A stretch of DNA of 7,238 bases. Source: an uncultured Gemmatimonadota bacterium (GTDB lineage Bacteria > Gemmatimonadota > Gemmatimonadetes > Gemmatimonadales > Gemmatimonadaceae). Below are positions 1 to 6,253 of this stretch, piece by piece. The stretch's first letter is position 1. Each line of letters begins with the position of its first letter. Location of the stretch: positions 1-7,238 of the forward strand of contig CAITQY010000684.1 in the NCBI GenBank assembly GCA_903894655.1, read 5' to 3'. Below the pieces are notes generated by a model. The model was not told the DNA's origin and searched no databases. It saw only the letters and a program-made list of their open reading frames with translations. Both the position numbers and the translations under genes were made by a program.

Positions 1-1
1 C

Positions 2-220
2 GCCGTGGCCGGTACGGCCATTGTGTTGCTGTCGATCCTACTCGCCGTACATACCTGGCGCGACCTGCATACCGATGTGGCCGTGTGGTACGCACGCTCT
101 ACACCCGTCTGGATCATCGTGATGGTGATCGGCAGCGCGATCTACTGGCGCGAAACGCGGGCGCTGGCGCGACGCGGCGGCGACCTGCGTGCGATCACCT
201 CCGTGCTGCCGCCAGAGTAG
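2..220 (+). CDS. C-terminal end of a membrane permease, probably APC-superfamily amino-acid permease (5' end outside window)
   Basis: The reading frame is open from the first base, so this is the last ~72 residues of a longer protein, and the GTG at position 5 is not a convincing start. Two hydrophobic segments are visible: one at the beginning (around AIVLLSILLAV) and one at about residues 35-48 (PVWIIVMVIGSAIYW). They are followed by an Arg-rich cytoplasmic tail that ends in GGDLRAITSVLPPE. That tail resembles the 'R..GIDL...F.EIPPE' ending of many bacterial APC-type amino-acid permeases, which import amino acids by proton or sodium coupling. The family call rests on this tail and the membrane topology only, because the diagnostic N-terminal transport core is outside the window. 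The stop codon is 8 bases before the next gene, so the two are probably co-transcribed. An alternative is another multi-pass transporter family. Confidence 0.6.
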   Translation, partial: AVAGTAIVLLSILLAVHTWRDLHTDVAVWYARSTPVWIIVMVIGSAIYWRETRALARRGGDLRAITSVLPPE

Positions 221-228
221 CCGACCCT

Positions 229-1728
229 ATGAACACGCCATTGCCTACACCGATGACGACGATCCCCCGCTACGCGCTCGCGCCCGACATTGAGATCTCT
301 CGCGTCCTCACCGGCCTGTGGCAGTTGGCGGACATGGAGCGCGATGGACGTGTGTTCGATCGCGATGCGGCTGCGCATGCCATGACCGAATACGTCGAGC
401 ACGGCTTCACGACGTTCGACATGGCCGACCATTACGGTTCGGCCGAAGACGTGGCGGGCATCTTTCGCCAGCAGGTGCGTCCTGACGCGCCAGTGCAGTG
501 CCTCACCAAGTGGGTGCCCGAGCCCGGCCCGGTCACGGCGGCCGATGTACGCGCGGCCGTCGATCGCGCCTGTGCGCGGCTTCGTACCGACCGCATCGAT
601 GTGCTCCAGTTTCACGCCTGGACCTTCGCCGACCCGCGCTGGCTCGATGCGTTGTGGTATCTGGAAGCCGAACGCGACGCCGGCCGCATCGGCGCGATCG
701 GACTCACAAACGTCGACACCGCGCACCTGCGCGTGGCCGTGGCCAGCGGCATCCGCATTGCCAGCAATCAGGTGAGTGGATCGTTGCTCGACACGCGCTT
801 CACCACCAAGCTCGCGCCGTACGCGTTGGCGAATGGCGTCGGACTGCTCTGCTACGGCACGTTACTGGGCGGATTTCTCAGCGAACGCTGGCTCGGCGCG
901 GCTGAACCTGACTGGAACACGCTGAGCACTTGGTCGCAGATGAAGTACGGCCGGTTCATTCGCGCCGCCGGTGGCTGGGCGCCGTTTCAGGGTGTATTGC
1001 GCGCGGCGCACACCGTGGCCGCCAAACACGGCGTCTCCATTGCCGCCGTGGCCAGCAAGTGGGTACTCGATCAGCCCGGTGTGGCTGGCGTGATTGTTGG
1101 CGCACGCCTTGGGCAGTCGGCGCACGTCGCCGACACGGCGAAGCTGTTCACGTTCACGCTCGACGACAGCGATCGTCGCACGATCGCCGACGCACAGGCG
1201 GTGCTGACCGCGATTCCCGGGGACTGCGGCGACGAGTATCGCCATGCGCCCTTTCTCACGGCGAGTGGTGATCTCAGCCATCACGTGTCGCAATTTCCGG
1301 CCCCGTTCACCACGCGCCCCGGCGCGAACGGACGCACGCTCGCACTGAGCGGCACCGTGTGGGAGCCGATGGCCGGCTACAGCCGCGCGGTGCGCAAAGG
1401 CCAGTCTATCTCCGTGTCGGGCACCACGGCCACTCATGGCGATCGTCTCATCGGCGGCACTGATGCCGCGGCGCAGGCGCACTTCGCGATCGATAAGATC
1501 GCCGGTGCCATTCAGTCGCTGGGCGGCACTCTCGAGGACGTGGTACGCACCCGCGTGTTCGTCTCGGATGTGGCCCACTGGGAGCCGGTGGCGCGTGCCC
1601 ACGGCGAGCGCTTCGGCCATATCCTGCCAGCGAATACGCTGGTGGAAGCGCGACTCGTGGGCGCCGAGTATCTGGTGGAAATCGAAGCCGATGCCATCGT
1701 GGCAGACGCCATCATCTCTGCATCCTGA
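229..1728 (+). CDS. Aldo/keto reductase fused to a C-terminal Rid (YjgF/YER057c/UK114) domain
   Basis: This is a 499-residue two-domain protein with no signal peptide, probably cytoplasmic. Residues ~20-325 form an aldo/keto reductase barrel, which reduces carbonyls with NAD(P)H. The catalytic tetrad is visible as Asp64 and Tyr69 (FDMADHYGSAED), Lys94 (CLTKW) and His129 (LQFHAW). Further landmarks are GLTN at 158-161 and the Asn-Gln pair in SNQVSGSLLD at 179-188. A linker (~330-375) leads to a Rid domain at ~376-499 (GQSISVSGTT, VVRTRVFVSDV, VEIEADAIV). In the Rid domain the position of E. coli RidA Arg105, needed for imine deamination, is Asn469, so this is probably not an active enamine/imine deaminase. 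The frame is continuous, with no sign of a sequencing frameshift. ATG at 229 was chosen because it follows the permease stop and precedes the barrel; ATG at 253 is possible. The frame is open further upstream to 85, but that part overlaps the permease in another frame. No clear ribosome binding site is seen. The substrate cannot be told from sequence. Confidence 0.9.
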   Translation: MNTPLPTPMTTIPRYALAPDIEISRVLTGLWQLADMERDGRVFDRDAAAHAMTEYVEHGFTTFDMADHYGSAEDVAGIFRQQVRPDAPVQCLTKWVPEPGPVTAADVRAAVDRACARLRTDRIDVLQFHAWTFADPRWLDALWYLEAERDAGRIGAIGLTNVDTAHLRVAVASGIRIASNQVSGSLLDTRFTTKLAPYALANGVGLLCYGTLLGGFLSERWLGAAEPDWNTLSTWSQMKYGRFIRAAGGWAPFQGVLRAAHTVAAKHGVSIAAVASKWVLDQPGVAGVIVGARLGQSAHVADTAKLFTFTLDDSDRRTIADAQAVLTAIPGDCGDEYRHAPFLTASGDLSHHVSQFPAPFTTRPGANGRTLALSGTVWEPMAGYSRAVRKGQSISVSGTTATHGDRLIGGTDAAAQAHFAIDKIAGAIQSLGGTLEDVVRTRVFVSDVAHWEPVARAHGERFGHILPANTLVEARLVGAEYLVEIEADAIVADAIISAS

Positions 1729-1754
1729 ACTTCCTTCACGCCGAGCTTGCTGCC

Positions 1755-3092
1755 ATGTCGCCTTGTTTCCGCTGCCCTTCGCTGGTGGTCGCCGCGCTCG
1801 CACTCTCCGCATCGGTCGCTGTCGCACAGAGCAAAGCCAGCGATCCGCTCGCCGCCGAAATCGAAACGCGCATGACGGCCGTGATGCCCAAGGTGGTCGC
1901 GTGGCGTCGCGACATTCATGAGCACCCCGAACTGTCGAATCAGGAAACGCGCACCGCCGCGCTTGTGGAAAAACATCTGCGCACGCTCGGCCTCGAGGTG
2001 CAGCCCAACGTGGGCAAGACCGGCGTGATCGGCATTCTGCGTGGTGGGAAGCCGGGGCCGGTGGTGGCGCTCCGCGCCGACATGGACGCGCTCCCAGTGA
2101 CGGAACTCGTGGACCTGCCCTTCAAGAGCACAGTCCGCACGATGTACAACGGTCAGGAAGTCGGCGTCATGCACGCCTGTGGTCATGACAATCATGTGGC
2201 CATTATGATGGGCACCGCCGAAGTGTTGGCGGGCATGAAGGAGCGCATTCCGGGCACCGTGAAGTTCATTTTTCAGCCCGCCGAGGAAGGACTCGGTGGC
2301 GCCGAGGCGATGATCGCCGACGGCGCCCTGCAAAACCCGCGTCCCTCGGCGATTTTCGGCCTGCATGTGTGGCCGTCGCCGCTGGGTTCACTCAGCACGC
2401 GCGCCGGTGGCTTCATGGCGGCCGCCGATAACCTCGACATCGTGGTGAAGGGACGGCAGACGCACGGCTCGGCGCCGTGGTCGGGCGTGGACCCCATCGT
2501 GATCGCCGCGCAGATCGTGATGGGACTGCAAACCATAGCCAGCCGGCAGATCGATGTGACATCGGCCCCGGCGGTGATCACCATCGGCATGATTCAGGGC
2601 GGCAATCGCGGCAATATCATTCCCGACAGCGTGGTGATGATCGGTACCATCCGCACCTTCGACCCCGAGATGCGCAAAGACATTCACGCCCGCGTGAAGC
2701 GCACGGTGGAAGACATTGCGACGTCCGGCGGCGCGACGGCGCGCGTGAATGTCTCCACCGGCGGGCTCATCACGCAGAATGATGCATCCCTGCTCGAGAA
2801 GATGACGCCCACGCTGCAGCGCACGGCCGGCGACGGCGGCTTCAAGATCGTCAACCCGGTCACCGGCTCCGAAGACTTCCCGGCGTTCACCAAGGATATC
2901 CCGGGGCTGTTCTACTTCCTCGGTGTTGCCCCGAAGGGCATGGATCAGAAGTCGCAGGCGGCCAATCACTCGCCATTGTTCTTTGCCGACGAGGCCGCGT
3001 TGCCGACCGGCGTGCGCGCGATGACGAATCTCGCCGTCGATTATCTCAAGAGCGGTGGCATCGCGACGGCCAAGCCGGCCATGAAGCAGTAA
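1755..3092 (+). CDS. Secreted M20 family (M20D) amidohydrolase, N-acyl-amino-acid / hippurate hydrolase type
   Basis: This 445-residue metallohydrolase is predicted to cleave amide bonds of N-acylated amino acids or related conjugates. A Sec signal peptide is clear: hydrophobic core at ~9-22 and a likely cut after AVA at residue 24, so it should act in the periplasm or outside the cell. The M20D landmarks are in order: RRDIHEHPEL (51-60), RADMDALP (107-114), the metal-site motif HACGHDNH (140-147; Cys142 and His144), QPAEEG (174-179; Glu177 as catalytic base and Glu178 as ligand), GLHVWP (202-207; His204), GSEDF (371-375) and ANHSP (403-407; His405). The dimerisation domain spans about 217-330. 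The length is typical of the family plus a leader. The start is 26 bases after the AKR-Rid stop on the same strand, suggesting one transcript, although there is no good Shine-Dalgarno. All ligand residues are present, so it should be active. Which acyl group or amino acid it prefers cannot be read from sequence. Confidence 0.93.
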   Translation: MSPCFRCPSLVVAALALSASVAVAQSKASDPLAAEIETRMTAVMPKVVAWRRDIHEHPELSNQETRTAALVEKHLRTLGLEVQPNVGKTGVIGILRGGKPGPVVALRADMDALPVTELVDLPFKSTVRTMYNGQEVGVMHACGHDNHVAIMMGTAEVLAGMKERIPGTVKFIFQPAEEGLGGAEAMIADGALQNPRPSAIFGLHVWPSPLGSLSTRAGGFMAAADNLDIVVKGRQTHGSAPWSGVDPIVIAAQIVMGLQTIASRQIDVTSAPAVITIGMIQGGNRGNIIPDSVVMIGTIRTFDPEMRKDIHARVKRTVEDIATSGGATARVNVSTGGLITQNDASLLEKMTPTLQRTAGDGGFKIVNPVTGSEDFPAFTKDIPGLFYFLGVAPKGMDQKSQAANHSPLFFADEAALPTGVRAMTNLAVDYLKSGGIATAKPAMKQ

Positions 3093-3110
3093 GTCGCGAT
3101 GCGTTGTGTT
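3058..3110 (+). terminator. Hairpin terminator overlapping the M20 amidohydrolase stop codon
   Basis: A perfect 10-bp inverted repeat, GCATCGCGAC at 3058-3067 and GTCGCGATGC at 3093-3102, encloses 25 bases that can form a smaller hairpin of their own (GGCC at 3068-3071 with GGCC at 3077-3080). The left arm is in the last codons of the M20 gene and the TAA stop is in the loop. The right arm is followed by GTTGTGTT, a moderately T-rich run on the plus strand. The minus-strand exit has no T-run, so the hairpin best serves plus-strand transcription. It fills the 16-base gap between two convergent genes, which is where a terminator is needed. Its function is inferred from position and shape. Confidence 0.55.
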
Positions 3111-3486
3111 ACGCCTCGATGAACGTCTCCGAGTGGATCAGCCACCCCATTTCGCTGAAGCGCCACTCGGCAACGTAGCTACCGCCCTGCTCGTGCATGC
3201 CCGCCTTGAGGCGCCACCGGCCGACCCAGCGTCCGCGCTCGGTGGCGCGCATCGGGTCGACCATCGTGACCTGCTCGATCGTGCGCACATAGGTCACGAA
3301 TGCCGTGTCGGCAAACTGCTCGACGAACGCCGCACGTGATGCGTCGCGGCCGGTGAGTGTCGGTCCACCGGCCACGCCGACCGCAATGTCCGGTGCCATG
3401 AACGACACCGTGCGGTCGGCATCGTGCGCCGCGATGGCCTGATTGGACTGCTCGCGTAACGCACGAATCTTCGTGTCTCCCGTCAT
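3109..3486 (-). CDS. Small NTF2-like (SnoaL/DUF4440) domain protein
   Basis: This 125-residue protein has no signal peptide. It shows the layout of the SnoaL/DUF4440 branch of the NTF2-like fold: an N-terminal helix (IRALREQSNQAIAAHDAD), then F-M-A-P-D-I, a GRDASRAAFVEQFAD helix, and a C-terminal run of alternating strands (RWVGRWRLKAG, GGSYVAEWRF, GWLIHSETFIE). Members of this fold range from small-molecule isomerases or cyclases to ligand-binding proteins with no known role, so no reaction can be assigned. ATG at 3486 is preferred over GTG at 3489 because GGTGG at 3491-3495 then lies 4 bases upstream. It starts 10 bases after the stop of the S9 peptidase gene, so it is probably translated from the same message. 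Its TAA stop faces the M20 gene stop 16 bases away. Confidence 0.82.
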   Translation of the reverse strand: MTGDTKIRALREQSNQAIAAHDADRTVSFMAPDIAVGVAGGPTLTGRDASRAAFVEQFADTAFVTYVRTIEQVTMVDPMRATERGRWVGRWRLKAGMHEQGGSYVAEWRFSEMGWLIHSETFIEA

Positions 3487-3496
3487 CACGCCACCA

Positions 3497-5941
3497 TCAC
3501 ATCGTGGTGCGCTTTTTCGGCTTCACGTACTGATCGAGCCACGCCGCCATCTCGGCAAGCGCTTGCCCCACGCTTTCGCGCGCACGGTAGCCATGCGCCT
3601 CACCGGGCAACTGCACATAGCGCGTGGTGGCGCCGTTACCCTTGAGCGCTTGATACATACGCTCGCTCTGGATCGGATACGTGCCCGTGTTGTTGTCGGC
3701 CATACCGTGCACCAGCAGAATCGGATCCTTGATCTTGTTGGCGTAGGTGAAGGGTGACATCGCGCCGTACAGTTCGGGGGCATCCCAGTAGGTGCGCTCT
3801 TCGCCCTGGAAGCCGAACGGGGTGAGGGTACGATTGTAAGCACCGCTCTCCGCCACACCAGCGCGGAACAGTCGCGTGTGGGCCAGCAGATTGGCCGTCA
3901 TGAACGCGCCGTACGAGTGTCCACCCACGCCGATGCGATCGCGATCGGCCACGCCCATCGCCACGATCGTGTCCACAGCAGCCTTGGCACTCGCGGTAAG
4001 CTGCTCGACGTACGTGTCGTTGGGCTCCTTGCCGTCCACACCCACGATGGGCATGGTCGGGTTGTCCATCACGCCATAACCCTGCGTGAGCATGAACAGA
4101 TGTGACGAGCCACTCGGCCGCCCGAAGCGGTACGGCGATCCCGACACCTGCGAGGCCGCTTCCTTGGAGCGGAACTCGAGCGGATAGGCCCACAGGAAGA
4201 AGGGCAGCGGGCCATCCTTCGCTTTGTCGTAGCCGGCCGGCAGATAGATCGTGGCCGACAGCTTCACCCCATCGGGCCGTGTGTACGTGATCAGCTGGCT
4301 CGTGACACCGGCGAACACTGGCGCCGGATCGGTGAACTGCGTGACGGCCCGCGGCGCGATCTTGCGCACGAAGTCGCGCACGAAATAGTTGGGCGCGTCG
4401 GCCTTCGACTCGCGACGCGTGAGCGCCACGGTGCCATTGGCGTCGAGCATGCCGATCGGCTGCTCGAAGTACGGCGCGACACTCTGAAACACCCGCGTCT
4501 TGGCGGTCGTCGCGAGGTCGAAGCGATCTACGAACGGACGATCGCCCGCCGGTCCGGCACCGAGTCCGCTCAAGAACGCCACCTTCTTGTCGGGCGTGGT
4601 CAGCAGCACCGTCTGGCCACGCGCATCACGCGTAGTGAGGAAATCGCCGGGATCGGCGTAGCGATCTTCACTCGAGCGCTCCCACAACAGCCGCGGCGCC
4701 TTGGCCCCCGACGGATCGATGATCCACGCGCGCGACTTGCGGGTCTTGCCTTCGTTCTCGCGGGCGATGGCCAGTCCTGCGGTGCCCCACGTGATGGCAC
4801 CGGCGCGCCAGCTCGTTTCCAGGAGTGTTTTCGGCGTAGCGGTGAACGGCGCCTCGAGTAAAGCGATGCGATCCCGCTTGTCGGCCTTCGAGTCACTGTC
4901 GCCGCCATCGAGCGCTTCCACCCATGCCAGCGTGGCATCGACATCGCGACGCCACTGCACGTTGCGGATGCCCGCCAGTGCGCCATTGCCTCCCCAGGGC
5001 ACGCGCTCGATGAGCGGACGGGCCACGATCGACTTCACCACCGCGCCATCCATCGACCACACTTCCGTACGCGTGGGGAAGTAGTTCAGCGGCACCGTAT
5101 ACGAGAACGGACGCGACAACGTGCTCACCAAGAGGTAGCGGCCATCGGGCGACGCGCTGACATCGGTGCGCATGCCGGGTGCCCCGAGCGTCTTCACGGT
5201 GCCATCGAGCGACACGAGCGCGAGCTGACTCGTGCCGTAGTGCTCGAAGATCGCTTCATCGAACGGGCTCTTGAGCAGATCCTGATAGGTGGCGGCGCGG
5301 TCACTGCGACCGGTGAGCGCTTCCTGCACGATCGGTCCTTCCGGCGTGGTCGTCATGGCCGGTGGCGCACCGCGCGTCGCGGGCACGAACGTGCAAGCCA
5401 ACGACGCGGTGGACACCCAGGAGCAGGGATTGCCCAGAATCGCCGTGAGGCGCTGCGAGGTGAGCGGCTTGGCCTGCGCCGTGGCGACATCGGCGATCCA
5501 CAACGTGATCGCATCGTCGCTGGTCACCGTAAAGGCGATCTTCTGCCCGTCGGCCGACCACGACACGTTCTCGATGCTGCTCCCAGCGGGAATCGACGCC
5601 TCAATCTTGCGCGCCGCCCCTCCGCTCACCGCCTGCAACGACAGACCGGTGTAGCTCTGGCCACGCGTGGGCCCGCTGGTCTTGGGATCAAAGCGCAATC
5701 CGGCCAGACGATATTCGAACGCCCCGACTTCACTGATCGGCGGCAACGCCGGACGTTCCAGCAGCAGCAATCGCTGACGATCGGGACTCATCTGCACCAG
5801 CGGTGTGGCTGGCTGGTCGAGAATCTGCGCGATCGGCTGGGGCGGCTGCCGGTACTGCGCCTGCGCGACAGACGGAACGAAGGCCGGAGCCAGCGCCAGG
5901 AGAGCCGCGATGCAACGCGGCGAGCGAGAAAGGAGAGTCAC
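3497..5941 (-). CDS. Secreted S9 family peptidase, S9D glutamyl-endopeptidase-like (prolyl oligopeptidase superfamily)
   Basis: This is an 814-residue serine peptidase when read from GTG at 5941. A signal peptide follows that start (CIAALLALAPAFVPSVAQA, likely cut after Ala28), so the enzyme should be exported. Residues ~45-540 form a beta-propeller and ~560-810 an alpha/beta-hydrolase domain. The catalytic triad is visible: Ser676 in GGHSYGAF, Asp749 in HGMADNN and His783 in GEAHGY. Short blocks such as ERPALPPIS, YTGLSLQ, TYQDLLKSPFDE and SQLALVSLDGTVK resemble, from memory, plant chloroplast glutamyl endopeptidase (subfamily S9D), which cleaves after Glu. Specificity here is inferred. The frame stays open upstream to an ATG at 6142, giving 881 residues. 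The shorter form is preferred because it places the signal peptide at the N-terminus and has GGGA six to nine bases before the GTG. The small NTF2-like gene follows 10 bases downstream. A peptide-scavenging role fits the neighbouring amidohydrolase. Confidence 0.92.
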   Translation of the reverse strand: MTLLSRSPRCIAALLALAPAFVPSVAQAQYRQPPQPIAQILDQPATPLVQMSPDRQRLLLLERPALPPISEVGAFEYRLAGLRFDPKTSGPTRGQSYTGLSLQAVSGGAARKIEASIPAGSSIENVSWSADGQKIAFTVTSDDAITLWIADVATAQAKPLTSQRLTAILGNPCSWVSTASLACTFVPATRGAPPAMTTTPEGPIVQEALTGRSDRAATYQDLLKSPFDEAIFEHYGTSQLALVSLDGTVKTLGAPGMRTDVSASPDGRYLLVSTLSRPFSYTVPLNYFPTRTEVWSMDGAVVKSIVARPLIERVPWGGNGALAGIRNVQWRRDVDATLAWVEALDGGDSDSKADKRDRIALLEAPFTATPKTLLETSWRAGAITWGTAGLAIARENEGKTRKSRAWIIDPSGAKAPRLLWERSSEDRYADPGDFLTTRDARGQTVLLTTPDKKVAFLSGLGAGPAGDRPFVDRFDLATTAKTRVFQSVAPYFEQPIGMLDANGTVALTRRESKADAPNYFVRDFVRKIAPRAVTQFTDPAPVFAGVTSQLITYTRPDGVKLSATIYLPAGYDKAKDGPLPFFLWAYPLEFRSKEAASQVSGSPYRFGRPSGSSHLFMLTQGYGVMDNPTMPIVGVDGKEPNDTYVEQLTASAKAAVDTIVAMGVADRDRIGVGGHSYGAFMTANLLAHTRLFRAGVAESGAYNRTLTPFGFQGEERTYWDAPELYGAMSPFTYANKIKDPILLVHGMADNNTGTYPIQSERMYQALKGNGATTRYVQLPGEAHGYRARESVGQALAEMAAWLDQYVKPKKRTTM

Positions 5942-6253
5942 ACGTATCCCGATGTTCGAAGTGAAAAGACGACCTGCATGCACGCACGGATGGCCCGTGG
6001 TCGGAAAGAATCGACTCACATCCTCGAACATGTCGGGGGCCTGGTCGCGCAGGTCGATGCGGTCGCCCCAAGGACGACTCGTCGGCGCGGGAAAGGCGCG
6101 CGTGCTGGCTGCGGTGGTTTCGGGGGCGATCAGCGTAGCCATACCAGACCGGGCGGGAGAAAGTCGACCGATGGAGTCTGGGTTCTCGGCGCGCCGCGCG
6201 CCAGTGCCGGCGCGCCGTTCGGCAGGCGTTCGGCGCCCTCGATGCGGCGCGAG
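5942..6253. other. Gap between peroxidase and S9 peptidase genes; in-frame extension of S9 and a GC-rich hairpin, no separate gene
   Basis: On the minus strand, 5942-6142 is an open, in-frame extension of the S9 gene (67 codons from ATG at 6142). Its encoded sequence is Pro/Thr/Asp-rich and unlike a signal peptide. It is more likely leader sequence, though its first ~40 codons have a coding-like high-GC third position. The part from 6143 to 6253 holds the palindrome pair annotated separately. The S9 promoter should lie somewhere here. The best match I find on the minus strand is TCGACT (6162-6167), 18 bases, then TGG-TATGGC with the hexamer at 6138-6143. It is weak and would leave a leader of ~190 bases. 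I see no RNA gene or riboswitch that I can name. Confidence 0.5.
6187..6217 (-). terminator. Very GC-rich hairpin downstream of the peroxidase gene, possible terminator
   Basis: Two identical 10-base palindromes, CGGCGCGCCG, lie at 6187-6196 and 6208-6217, separated by 11 bases. Each is self-complementary, and together they can form a 10-bp all-GC stem. A competing 7-bp stem (6196-6202 with 6209-6215, 6-base loop) is also possible. On the minus strand the structure begins about 37 bases after the peroxidase stop, a plausible place for termination. The following minus-strand bases (AGAACCCAG) are not T-rich, so it is not a classical intrinsic terminator. It could act by pausing, protect an mRNA end, or simply be a GC-rich spacer. 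Confidence 0.35.

Noticed and set aside
85..228. Upstream extension of the AKR-Rid reading frame
   Set aside because: It overlaps the permease coding sequence in a different frame, encodes an Arg-rich segment with no family resemblance, and the AKR fold begins after the ATG at 229.
862..1827. 321-codon open frame on the minus strand across the AKR-Rid gene
   Set aside because: It is antisense to a well-supported gene, with Arg/His-rich composition typical of shadow frames in GC-rich DNA and no recognisable domain.
1512..2366. 284-codon open frame on the minus strand across the AKR-Rid/M20 boundary
   Set aside because: It is rich in His, Arg and Gly without motifs and spans two real genes on the opposite strand, so it is a shadow frame.
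6138..6167. Sigma-70-like promoter on the minus strand for the S9 gene (TCGACT, 18 bases, TGG-TATGGC)
   Set aside because: Only 4 of 6 and 3 of 6 bases match the consensus. It would leave a ~190-base leader, and such matches are common by chance, so it is mentioned in the gap entry but not called.
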